From the NCBI GenBank assembly GCA_022843955.1, contig JALHMQ010000004.1:124001-188000 (forward strand): a DNA stretch of 64,000 nt. The letters are read 5' to 3'. A program made the position numbers and the translations under genes. The DNA is from Burkholderiaceae bacterium. Its GTDB lineage: Bacteria > Pseudomonadota > Gammaproteobacteria > Burkholderiales > Burkholderiaceae_F. The notes beneath the pieces are model-generated. The model did no database searches. It was not told the DNA's origin and worked only from the letters and a program-made list of their open reading frames with translations. Shown here piece after piece: positions 51,941-59,690 of this stretch; position 1 is the stretch's first letter; each line of letters starts with the position of its first letter.

Positions 51941-53161
51941 ATGATGAACGACGTCTACTCTGACCGCCTCGCACAGGTCATCAAGCACAACGGCACCTCG
52001 GTGCTCGCCGATATCAACAGTCTGAGCCGACTCGTCGTCGGCGGCCAGATGCCCGATCCGGCGCCGGCCGAAGTGACCGCCATCATCGCGGTGCTGCGCC
52101 ATCACGCGGTCGACTTCCTGCAGAAATGGGCGCGTCACCCGGGCGACAAACCGCCGTACGAAACGGTGCGCCAGCATGTTGCCGACAAGATTGCCGCCGC
52201 CGGCGCACTGAGCGTGGCGGATGCGCGCTGGGCTCTGGACGCGTGGACCCAGGCGCTGAGCCTGAAGCCGGCGCCCGGCGCCGCCCTGGCGCTGGAAGAA
52301 ATGGCGCCACCGCCAACGCCGCCCGCACCGCCGGCACCGATAGCCGCCGCCGAGTTGCCGCCGGCCGCTGCGCGCGCACCGGCCATGGCGCCGATCGGCA
52401 CCCCGATCGCATCGGCCGCAGTCGTCGATGACGCTGCCGCCGATCGTCCTGAGCCGCGCTTCGTCGCCGGCGGACGCAGCCGGCCGATGGGCGAGGGCTG
52501 GGTCTGGCTGACCGACGGCTGGCGCCTGTTCATCGCCACCCCGGCGATGTGGATCGTGACCCTGCTGGCGTTCATCATCTTGACGTTCGTGATCGGCCTG
52601 GTGCCGATCATCGGCACCCTCGCCGGCCTGCTGCTGGGGCCGGTGCTGTTTGCCGGAATGATGATCGGCGCGCAGGCGGTCGATCGCGGTCAGGCGCTGA
52701 CGCTCGGCCACCTGTTCGCCGGCTTCCAGCAGCGGGTCGGCGCACTGATGCTGGTGGGCGTGCTGTTCGCCCTGATCTTCGTGGCCATCGTGGCACTGAT
52801 CGTGGTGATCTTCGGCTCCGGCCTTTTTGTCGCCGGCCTCAATCCGGACATGCTCAGGCAGTCGCTCGGCCCCCTGGTCGGCGCGATCCTGCTGGGCGCA
52901 CTGCTGCTGGTTCCGGTCAGCATGGCCTACTACTTCGCGCCGCCGCTGGTGGCGCTGAGCGACCTCGGCACGATCGACGCGTGCAAGCAGAGCTTCATCG
53001 GCGTCATGCGCAACGCCCTGCCGTTCCTGCTGTTCGGCATGGTGTTCATCGTGCTGGCGGTGCTCGCGAGCCTGCCGTTCATGCTCGGCTGGCTGGTGCT
53101 CGCACCGGTGGCAATCTGCGCGACCTACGTGGCGTTCCACGACATCTTCTACGAAGACTGA
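51941..53161 (+). CDS. BPSS1780-family membrane protein
   Basis: A 406-residue protein with a soluble N-terminal helical region (residues 1-110), a Pro/Ala linker (APPPTPPAPPAPIAAAELPP) and six C-terminal membrane helices of the BPSS1780 type (WRLFIATPAMWIVTLLAFIILTFVIGLVPIIGTLAGLLLGPVLFAGMM, ALMLVGVLFALIFVAIVALIVVIFG). The opening VYSDRLAQVIKHNGTSVLADINSLSRLV looks like a separate small domain. Function unknown; the family is typical of Burkholderiales. ATG at 51941 or 51944. It diverges from liuA over a 223-bp region with 11-bp repeats. Confidence 0.87.
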   Translation: MMNDVYSDRLAQVIKHNGTSVLADINSLSRLVVGGQMPDPAPAEVTAIIAVLRHHAVDFLQKWARHPGDKPPYETVRQHVADKIAAAGALSVADARWALDAWTQALSLKPAPGAALALEEMAPPPTPPAPPAPIAAAELPPAAARAPAMAPIGTPIASAAVVDDAAADRPEPRFVAGGRSRPMGEGWVWLTDGWRLFIATPAMWIVTLLAFIILTFVIGLVPIIGTLAGLLLGPVLFAGMMIGAQAVDRGQALTLGHLFAGFQQRVGALMLVGVLFALIFVAIVALIVVIFGSGLFVAGLNPDMLRQSLGPLVGAILLGALLLVPVSMAYYFAPPLVALSDLGTIDACKQSFIGVMRNALPFLLFGMVFIVLAVLASLPFMLGWLVLAPVAICATYVAFHDIFYED

Positions 53162-53186
53162 ACCTGACTGAACCCGACCGGCGCGC

Positions 53187-53642
53187 TCACAGGCGCGCTT
53201 CGTCCGGCATGCCGTGCATGACCATCAGCGTCTGCTGCATGGTGGCGACGAGCTTCTCGCTGCCGGCGGTCACGCCGAACACGTCGGCGCGCACGATCGA
53301 CAGCGTGCGGCCCGGCTTGAGCACGATGCCGCGCGCCAGCAGGCGCTCGCCGGCGGCGGGTGCCAGCATGTTGATCTTGTATTCGACCGTGAGGACCGAC
53401 GCATCGGCCGGCATCAGGGTGAAGGCGGCATAGCCGCCGGCGCTGTCGGCGATCATGCCGACGATGCCGCCATGCACATACTTGTGCTGCTGGGTCAGGT
53501 CGTCGCGCGTCGGCAGCTCGACCGTGACCGCGCCGGGCGCCACGTCGGTCAGCGTCGCGCCGATCAGGCGCATGGCCGACTGGCGCGCGAAGGATTCGCG
53601 CACGCGAGCGGCAAAGTCGGGATTGAGCGGCGGAAACGGCAT
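53187..53642 (-). CDS. PaaI-like hot-dog thioesterase
   Basis: A 151-residue hot-dog thioesterase of the PaaI/YbgC group: QQHKYVHGGIVGMIADSAGGYAAFTL holds the HGG-x-D catalytic region, and SVLTVEYKINMLAPAAGERLLARG the second strand set. It hydrolyses acyl- or aryl-acetyl-CoA. ATG at 53642 is chosen; a GTG at 53651 is the alternative. A perfect palindrome identical in design to the liuB operator candidate lies 38 bp upstream, hinting at common regulation. Confidence 0.88.
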   Translation of the reverse strand: MPFPPLNPDFAARVRESFARQSAMRLIGATLTDVAPGAVTVELPTRDDLTQQHKYVHGGIVGMIADSAGGYAAFTLMPADASVLTVEYKINMLAPAAGERLLARGIVLKPGRTLSIVRADVFGVTAGSEKLVATMQQTLMVMHGMPDEARL

Positions 53643-53680
53643 CGGCAACACGCGAGCGGCAGCGCAGGACTCTAGGCAGG

Positions 53681-53698
53681 GTTGACGTTAACGTCAAC
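53681..53698. promoter_or_regulatory. 18-bp perfect palindrome in divergent promoter region
   Basis: GTTGACGTTAACGTCAAC is a perfect palindrome 38 bp upstream of the thioesterase gene and 110 bp upstream of the M48 gene. It differs at a single position from the site before liuB at 27105-27122. A dimeric regulator is the expected ligand. Confidence 0.7.
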
Positions 53699-53808
53699 TT
53701 GCCCGCCTCCGTGCACGCAAGCATCGCGCCGCGGCAGCCTTGCAGGCAGGCAACGCCGAGCCCCTAAGATGGACGCTCACCGCACTGACCCGCTTGAAGG
53801 AGACTGCC

Positions 53809-55164
53809 GTGCAATCGAATTGCCCTCCCGGCCTGGCCGACCGCCTGCAACGCAATCGCATCACCCGCCGCGACACGCTGTGGCTGTTCGCTGCGGGTGT
53901 CGGGGCCGCCGCCAGCGCGACGTTGAGCGGTTGCGCGACCTCGCCCGTCACCGGCGAACGGATCCTGGTGGGCATGAGCGAGGAGCAGGAGCGCGCGATC
54001 GACCAGCAGGTGGCACCCCACCAGTTCTCGCAGGATCTCGGGCCGGTGCAGGACGACGGCCTCAACCAGTACGTGGTGGGTCTGGGCACCCGCATGCAGG
54101 GGCTGACGCAGCGGCCGACCATGCCCTACTCGTACCGCGTGCTCAACGCCAACTACGTCAACGCCTACACCTTCCCGGGCGGCGCGATGGGCGTGACACG
54201 CGGCATCATGACCGAGCTGCAGAACGAGGCCGAGCTGGCCGCGCTGCTCGGCCACGAGATGGGCCACGTGAACGCCCGCCACGCCGCGCAACGGCAGGGG
54301 CAGGCGATGGTGGCGCAGGCGGCGGTGGCCGGCATCGGCATTGCCTCGGCGGATTCGCCGTGGGGAGGTCTGGCGGCGATCGGCAGCCAGATCGGCGCCA
54401 GCGCCATGCTGTCGTCCTATTCGCGCGACAACGAACGCGAGGCCGACGCGCTGGGCCAGAGCTACATGGTCAAGGCCGGCTATCCGGCCAGCGGCATGAC
54501 CGACCTGCATGGCCTGCTGGTACGTGAGTCCAAGGAGCAGCCGTCGCTGCTGCAGACGATGTTCTCGTCGCACCCGATGAGCACCGAGCGCGTGGAGAAC
54601 GCGCGCCGCCTGGCGCAGTCGCAGTACGCCGCGAGCCTGAAGGCAAATCCGCAGCGCGAGCGCTACATGGACAGCACCACGCGGCTGCGCCAGCTCAAGC
54701 CCACCATCGATGCCTGCAAGAACGGTGAGGTCGCGCTGTCCGGCAAGAAGCTGCCGGAAGCCGAAGGCCAGTTCGCCGCCGCGCTCAAGCACAGCTCGCG
54801 CGACTACGCCGCCAACGTGCTGATGGCGCAATGCCTGACCGCGCAGGGCAAGCGCAACGAGGCGCTGCGCTTTGCCGATACCGCGCGCAGCGTGTACCCG
54901 CAGGAAGCGCAGGCGCACAAGCTGGCGGGCATGCTCAAGCTGCAGGGACGCGATCCGGCCGCCGCGCTGCAGGCGTTCGATCAGTTCGATCGTTTGCTGC
55001 CGGGCGATCCGGGCATCAGCTTTCTCAAGGGCGTGAGCCTGGAAGGGCTGGGCGACCGCAAGCGTGCGGCCGAGCACTACACCGCCTTCCTGCGCTCCGG
55101 CGCGCAAGGGCAGCCGGCGCAGTTCGCCTACGGCCGGCTGCAGGCGTTCGGCGCCGCGCGCTGA
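53809..55164 (+). CDS. M48 metalloprotease with TPR region, exported
   Basis: A 451-residue protein: twin-arginine-like leader ([22 protein letters not shown]) with lipobox LSGC, M48 peptidase domain with HEMGH at residues 149-153 and Glu in [10 protein letters not shown], then a C-terminal TPR-like region ([35 protein letters not shown]). The plan resembles BepA/YfgC, which assists or degrades outer-membrane proteins, here as a probable lipoprotein. The start is GTG at 53809 with GAAGGAG seven bases before; the longer frame upstream is not supported. Confidence 0.9.
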   Translation: MQSNCPPGLADRLQRNRITRRDTLWLFAAGVGAAASATLSGCATSPVTGERILVGMSEEQERAIDQQVAPHQFSQDLGPVQDDGLNQYVVGLGTRMQGLTQRPTMPYSYRVLNANYVNAYTFPGGAMGVTRGIMTELQNEAELAALLGHEMGHVNARHAAQRQGQAMVAQAAVAGIGIASADSPWGGLAAIGSQIGASAMLSSYSRDNEREADALGQSYMVKAGYPASGMTDLHGLLVRESKEQPSLLQTMFSSHPMSTERVENARRLAQSQYAASLKANPQRERYMDSTTRLRQLKPTIDACKNGEVALSGKKLPEAEGQFAAALKHSSRDYAANVLMAQCLTAQGKRNEALRFADTARSVYPQEAQAHKLAGMLKLQGRDPAAALQAFDQFDRLLPGDPGISFLKGVSLEGLGDRKRAAEHYTAFLRSGAQGQPAQFAYGRLQAFGAAR

Positions 55165-55330
55165 GCGCGAGCGACCGGCCGACCGCCGGCGCGCAGGGCG
55201 ACGTCCGCGCGTCGCAGCTGCACGAAACAACATCGAAACGACGGCCGATGCCAACGAGCTCGCCAGCCGCAGGCGCGCGACTACGATGCCGATCGGAGGA
55301 CGCCACACCGATGGCGCGGGAGAAAAGAAG

Positions 55331-56218
55331 ATGAGCGAGGCCGGGTTCCACGGCGTGTTCCCTTATCTGGTGTCGCCTGTGACGCCGACCGGCGAGATCG
55401 ACGCCGAGGTGCTGGCGCGGCTGTGCGACGACCTGATCGGCGCTGGCGTGCACGGCCTGACGCCGCTGGGCTCCACCGGTGAGTTCGCCTACCTGTCGCG
55501 GGCGCAGCGGCGACGCGTGGTCGAGGTGGTGCTGCAGGCCACGCGCGGACGGGTGCCGGTGGTGGCCGGGGTGGCGTCGACCACGATCGATGACGCGGTG
55601 GCGCAGGCGCGCGACTACGAGCGACTGGGCTGCAGCGGCATCCTCGCCGTACTGGAGGCGTACTTCCCCATCGACGACGACGGCGTGTATGCCTACTTCA
55701 AGGCGATCGCAGACGCGGTGTCGCTGCCGGTGGTGCTGTACACCAACCCGAACTTCCAGCGCTCGGACCTGAGCCTGCCGGTGATCGATCGCTTGAGCCA
55801 CGTCGACAACATCCAGTACATCAAGGACGCCTCGTTCAACACCGGGCGGCTGCTGTCGATCATCAACCGGGTGGAGGGGCGGATGCAGGTGTTCGCCGCC
55901 TCGGCGCACATCCCGGTGTGCGTGATGATGATCGGCGGCGTCGGCTGGATGGCAGGTCCTGCCTGCGTGGCGCCACGACAGAGCGTCGAACTGTACGAGC
56001 TGTGCCGGCGCGGCGACTGGGCGGCGGCGATGCAGCGTCAGCGGCCGCTGTGGCGCCTGAACCAGGCCTTCGCCAAGTACAACCTCGCCGCCTGCATCAA
56101 GGGCGGGTTGGCGCTGCAGGGCTATGCGGTCGGCGTGCCGTTACCGCCGCAGGCGCCGCTGCCGGCCGACGGCGTGGAAGAAGTGCGGCGCGCGCTCACC
56201 GCGATCGGCGCGCTCTGA
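55331..56218 (+). CDS. DapA-like aldolase (DHDPS/NAL family)
   Basis: A 295-residue TIM-barrel aldolase of the dihydrodipicolinate synthase/N-acetylneuraminate lyase family. [15 protein letters not shown] is the pyruvate-binding loop, VVLYTNPNF holds the Tyr, and [14 protein letters not shown] the Schiff-base Lys. Relatives make dihydrodipicolinate or split keto-deoxy acids; with no lysine-synthesis neighbours a catabolic role is as likely. ATG at 55331 follows GAAAAGAAG. Transcribed alone, converging on the S8 gene. Confidence 0.88.
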   Translation: MSEAGFHGVFPYLVSPVTPTGEIDAEVLARLCDDLIGAGVHGLTPLGSTGEFAYLSRAQRRRVVEVVLQATRGRVPVVAGVASTTIDDAVAQARDYERLGCSGILAVLEAYFPIDDDGVYAYFKAIADAVSLPVVLYTNPNFQRSDLSLPVIDRLSHVDNIQYIKDASFNTGRLLSIINRVEGRMQVFAASAHIPVCVMMIGGVGWMAGPACVAPRQSVELYELCRRGDWAAAMQRQRPLWRLNQAFAKYNLAACIKGGLALQGYAVGVPLPPQAPLPADGVEEVRRALTAIGAL

Positions 56219-56337
56219 GCTGGACCGCCCCAGCCCGCCCCTCACGCGCGAGCCGCTAACGCGAGATGCCTACATCTTCCTTCCGGGCTCGGAGTTCGCC
56301 GCAGGCGCGCTCTTGCATCGCCCGCCGAACGCGTTCA

Positions 56338-56363
56338 TGAACACGCATACTGAACACGCATAC
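56338..56363. repeat. Two tandem 13-bp repeats
   Basis: TGAACACGCATAC occurs twice in a row in the gap between convergent genes (56219-56437, no gene seen). Just beyond lies a hairpin. The repeat looks like recent slippage. Confidence 0.7.
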
Positions 56364-56373
56364 TGATCGCGCT

Positions 56374-56394
56374 GATCGAACACGCAGTTCGATC
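56374..56394. terminator. Hairpin between convergent genes
   Basis: GATCGAAC and GTTCGATC form a perfect 8-bp stem with a 5-base loop between the aldolase stop (56218) and the S8 protease stop (56438). A bidirectional terminator is plausible; no T-run is present. Confidence 0.45.
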
Positions 56395-56437
56395 CTGCTG
56401 ACGGAACCTGCTGACCAGGCGCCCCCAGCGAACCGAC

Positions 56438-57781
56438 TCAGCGAACGCGCGCTGCGCCGGCGCACAGCCCGTCGGTGCGCACCAGGCCATGGCCGAACAC
56501 CGGGTCGACACCCGGCGTGCCGAGGTCCCGTGCGCCCCGCTGCAGCGCGTTGCGCACCGCCGCCGGCGAAGTGCCCGGCGCACGCACCAGCAGCAACGCG
56601 GCCGCCGCGGTGACGAACGGTACGGCGTACGAGGTACCGCTTTGCGCCCAGCCGCCCGGGCTGTTGGCCCGTGCCACCCACACATCCACCCCGGGCGCGG
56701 CAAGGGTGACGTGCTCGCCCTGCACGGCGCGTCGATACACGTTGCGCTGGGCGTCGACCGCGGTCACCGCGATCACGCCGGGGTACGCCGCCGGGTAGCG
56801 CGGCTCGGCCAGCGCGCCGGCATTGCCGACCGCCGCCACCATCACCACACCGCGCCGCACCGCAGCCGACACGCTGCGCTCGAGCAGCTTGTTCGGCGGT
56901 CCGGCAAAACTGAAGTTGATGAGGCGCACGTTGCGGCGGATCAGTTCGTCGATCGCTGTCACGAGATCGAACAGGTCCATCCGCTCGTCGGCCAGGCCGC
57001 CGCGGTAGAACGCATCGATCGCCACCAGCCGGGCCTGCGGCAGCAGTCCCGGTGCGGCGCTTTCGAGGCTGCCGACCAGCAGCGCAGCGACCGCGGTGCC
57101 GTGCGCCGCGTTCGATGGGCGTCGGCCGTCGCTGCGCACGGTGAACGTTTCCACCGCACGGCCGGCGAGCGCCGGGTGATCGAGCTGCACGCGGGTGTCG
57201 ATCAGGCCGATGGTGAGGCGAGCCGGGCGGGCACAGGCCAGCGCGCCACCCTTGGCGAGCGGCCAGCCGATCAGCGCGCGCGCCTCGCAGTGCGGACCGT
57301 CGCAGGCATCGGCGGAGGCGCGGTAATGATGGTTGCGGTCGGCCACCGAGGTCGGATTGAGCCGCTCCACCTCCACGATCGCCTCATCGAGCGTGAGGCG
57401 CAGCGGCACGCGCAGCTTGACCGTGACGGTGGGCAGCAGCGTGCTGTTGCGGCGGGCGGTCACCGAGAAGCCCTGCCGCACCAGTGCGGCCAGTTGCGCG
57501 GGCGTGACGCGCGCGGCGACGATCTCGTCGAGCGCACTGTCACCGCGGCGATTGGTGCGCGCTTGGCCGCCGTCGCTCGATCCGGCGGCCGCGCCGCCGT
57601 CGCCGCCATCATCGCCGCCATCATCGCCGCCCTCGCCATCGCCGCCGTCACCGCCGTCGCCATCGTCGGCCCACGCCGATGATCCGAGCGCAAACCACGG
57701 CACGCCGTCGGCCGGGGTGATGGCTGGTGGCAGAATCAGGGCGACCAGCGCGGCCGCTTGCAGCAACAGTCGGAGCATCAT
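56438..57781 (-). CDS. Secreted S8 subtilisin-like protease
   Basis: A 447-residue exported serine protease. Signal peptide at 1-40, then an Asp/Gly-rich stretch (DDGDGGDGGDGEGG) of about 25 residues, a pro-region, and an S8 domain with Asp195 (LTIGLIDTRV), His227 (NAAHGTAVAALL) and Ser384 (QSGTSYAVPF), the oxyanion Asn being in AAVGNAG. It should act outside the cytoplasm. A promoter of the same form as two others in this locus lies 25 bp upstream, and it diverges from the ECF sigma gene, so it is a likely member of that sigma regulon. Confidence 0.92.
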   Translation of the reverse strand: MMLRLLLQAAALVALILPPAITPADGVPWFALGSSAWADDGDGGDGGDGEGGDDGGDDGGDGGAAAGSSDGGQARTNRRGDSALDEIVAARVTPAQLAALVRQGFSVTARRNSTLLPTVTVKLRVPLRLTLDEAIVEVERLNPTSVADRNHHYRASADACDGPHCEARALIGWPLAKGGALACARPARLTIGLIDTRVQLDHPALAGRAVETFTVRSDGRRPSNAAHGTAVAALLVGSLESAAPGLLPQARLVAIDAFYRGGLADERMDLFDLVTAIDELIRRNVRLINFSFAGPPNKLLERSVSAAVRRGVVMVAAVGNAGALAEPRYPAAYPGVIAVTAVDAQRNVYRRAVQGEHVTLAAPGVDVWVARANSPGGWAQSGTSYAVPFVTAAAALLLVRAPGTSPAAVRNALQRGARDLGTPGVDPVFGHGLVRTDGLCAGAARVR

Positions 57782-57805
57782 CTGAACTCGAGCAGGGTGT
57801 CCGGG

Positions 57806-57833
57806 TAAACGCAGCGACCGCCACCTTATTCCA
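57806..57833 (-). promoter_or_regulatory. ECF-type promoter before the S8 protease
   Basis: On the minus strand TGGAATAA is followed after 14 bases by CGTTTA, which ends 24 bases before the protease start codon. The same arrangement recurs at 58402-58429 and 59556-59583. It matches the AAT-rich -35 and CGT -10 style of group-IV (ECF) promoters. Confidence 0.6.
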
Positions 57834-57877
57834 TCGGCGACCCGCCCACCCGCCCGCAGGGTCGCGCCAAAGCCTCC

Positions 57878-58486
57878 ATGCCGATCGACATCGCCGACCT
57901 GCTCGTCGCCCTGCTGCCGCGCCTGCGGCGCTATGCGCTGGTGCTGACACGATCGGCCGACACCGCCGACGACCTGGTGCAGGCCGCCTGCGAGCGGGCG
58001 CTGGCGACCGACGCGGGGCCGGGGGCCGGCGTGCCGTTCGACGCCTGGATGCTGCGCATCGTGCGCAATCTGTGGATCGATCGCGGCCGCCGCGCGCAGA
58101 CCGAGGGCACGCAGCTGGACATCGATGACTATCTCGACGAAGTGGCCGGCCTGGAGCGCGCGCCCGACACCGCCGACGTCACTGACGCGCGCCGCACGCT
58201 GGCGCGCGTGCGCGGCGCGATCGACGCCCTGCCCGACGACCTGCGCGAGATCCTGCTGCTGGTCTGCGCCGAGGGACTGGCGTACCGCGAGGCGGCCGAG
58301 ATGCTCGGCGTGCCGATCGGCACCGTGATGAGCCGGCTGGCCCGCGCGCGTACCAAGCTCGCCGCGCTGGCCGGGGTCGCTCCTGCGACCGAGCGCGGGG
58401 CGGGAATAAACCGCCGCGCCGAACGTACTGGCGATGCACGGGCCGAGTTGCGGCCCGTTCCGACTGAATCGGACCCCGATCCATGA
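57878..58486 (+). CDS. ECF sigma factor
   Basis: A 202-residue ECF (group IV) sigma factor. Region 2 is ALLPRLRRYALVLTRSADTADDLVQAACERAL with FDAWMLRIVRNLWIDRGRRAQ; region 4 is IDALPDDLREILLLVCAEGLAYREAAEMLGVPIGTVMSRLARARTKL. A 45-residue acidic/Arg tail follows. It directs RNA polymerase to a small set of promoters, likely including the GGAATAA-N14-CGT sites nearby. The stop overlaps the anti-sigma start (ATGA). No clear ECF promoter was seen directly before it. Confidence 0.94.
   Translation: MPIDIADLLVALLPRLRRYALVLTRSADTADDLVQAACERALATDAGPGAGVPFDAWMLRIVRNLWIDRGRRAQTEGTQLDIDDYLDEVAGLERAPDTADVTDARRTLARVRGAIDALPDDLREILLLVCAEGLAYREAAEMLGVPIGTVMSRLARARTKLAALAGVAPATERGAGINRRAERTGDARAELRPVPTESDPDP
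58402..58429 (+). promoter_or_regulatory. ECF-type promoter inside the sigma gene
   Basis: GGGAATAA, 14 bases, CGTACT lies in the 3' end of the sigma gene, 54 bp before the anti-sigma start. If active it would make extra anti-sigma transcript without sigma, a negative-feedback design. The last bases of the -10 are less like the other two sites. Confidence 0.4.
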
Positions 58487-59304
58487 CGACCGACCCGATC
58501 GATCCCATCGATCCCATTGATCCCGACAAGCTGATGGCCTACGCCGACGACGCGCTGCCGCCCGCTGAAGCAGCGCGTGTGGCCGCCTACCTGGCGCGGG
58601 ACGAACAGGCGCGCGCACAGGTGGCGCAGTGGCGTGCCAGCGCAGCGCTGGCACGCCAGGCGTTCGATGCTGACTTGAATACACCGGTGCCGGATGCACT
58701 GCGACTGTCGGTGGAACGCGCGATCGCCCAGGCCCGCGCAGCGCGGCGCGCGACCGAAACGGCCCCGCCCGCAGCAGCACGGCCGGCGCCGGTGCGCCCA
58801 GCGCGGCAAGGCCTGCTGCACTGGCTCGGTTTCGACCTGCAGCCCGGCTTTGCGCTGGCCGCCGGTGCCGCGACGCTGGTGGCCGGGATGCTCGGCTACT
58901 TCGTCGGCAACGCCGCCCCCGACGCCGCTGGCGGCGGCCTGCTGATCGCCAGCCGCGCCGAGCTGGCCGAGCTCGCGCGCGCGCTGGACAGCGCGCCGTC
59001 GGGCGAGCGGCGCACGCTGGCCACGGGGGGTCAGCTCGAACTGGTGGCGTCGTTCCGCGCGCAGGGCGACGCGCTGTGCCGCGAGTTCACGCTCGCGCGC
59101 GGCGAAGGCGGTCAGTACCTGGCCGTGGCCTGCCGCGGGGCGCAACAGTGGACGGTCGACTTCGCGGCCGCGTTGCCGGCCACCGGTGCGAGCTATGCGC
59201 CGGCATCGTCGTCGGCGGCGGCGGCCGATGCGTTCATCGCCTCGATCGGCGGCAGCGCACCGCTGTCGCCCGCCGATGAAACGCGGGCGCTGAGCAAACG
59301 CTAG
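58483..59304 (+). CDS. Transmembrane anti-sigma factor
   Basis: A 273-residue anti-sigma factor. The N-terminal cytoplasmic part (DKLMAYADDALPPAEAARVAAYLARDEQARAQVAQW, ending ALARQAFDADL) is the typical sigma-binding anti-sigma domain without a zinc motif; a single helix is at about 121-142 (PGFALAAGAATLVAGMLGYFVG); the rest is extracytoplasmic. The first residues, MTTDPIDPIDPIDPDK, come from three 9-bp tandem units. It overlaps the sigma gene and probably releases it on proteolysis or ligand binding. Confidence 0.88.
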   Translation: MTTDPIDPIDPIDPDKLMAYADDALPPAEAARVAAYLARDEQARAQVAQWRASAALARQAFDADLNTPVPDALRLSVERAIAQARAARRATETAPPAAARPAPVRPARQGLLHWLGFDLQPGFALAAGAATLVAGMLGYFVGNAAPDAAGGGLLIASRAELAELARALDSAPSGERRTLATGGQLELVASFRAQGDALCREFTLARGEGGQYLAVACRGAQQWTVDFAAALPATGASYAPASSSAAAADAFIASIGGSAPLSPADETRALSKR

Positions 59305-59690
59305 TCGACACGACATCGCGGCGCGGCCTGTGGGCGGCGCCGCGCATGTTCACCGCCGGCGTCGACCGCGCGGGCGCAGCCGCGGTTCGCGCTCCCCGCG
59401 TTGCACACTCATTCATTACCCCGCGATCGCCGCACACCCGCAGGTCAGGGGTGCGGCCGCGCCACCGACCAACACCCTGAAGCGCGCCGAAAGGCGTCGC
59501 TGCATGCCGTGCGTCTGGCCGCACCCGTGGCGCGCCAGGGCGCGGGTTTCTCCGCGGGAATAACCGCCTGGCTGGCGCGTCTGCCCACTGAACGGCACGC
59601 GATCGCGCTGCGATCGCCGAGCCGTCACTGAACAGAAACCCGTCTGCAACCCGGCCTCACGGCCGGCTGCGGCCATTCACGGAGAACCTC
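59305..59690. other. 386-bp gap carrying an ECF-type promoter
   Basis: Between the anti-sigma stop and the lipoprotein start no gene is credible. The ECF-type promoter at 59556-59583 implies a leader of about 100 bases before the lipoprotein gene. Some GC-rich short inverted repeats are present but none stands out as a terminator. Confidence 0.6.
59556..59583 (+). promoter_or_regulatory. ECF-type promoter before the duplicated lipoprotein
   Basis: GGGAATAA, 14 bases, CGTCTG lies 108 bp upstream of the lipoprotein start. Spacing is identical to the sites at 57806-57833 and 58402-58429. It is the clearest candidate for driving the lipoprotein gene by the adjacent sigma factor. Confidence 0.6.
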
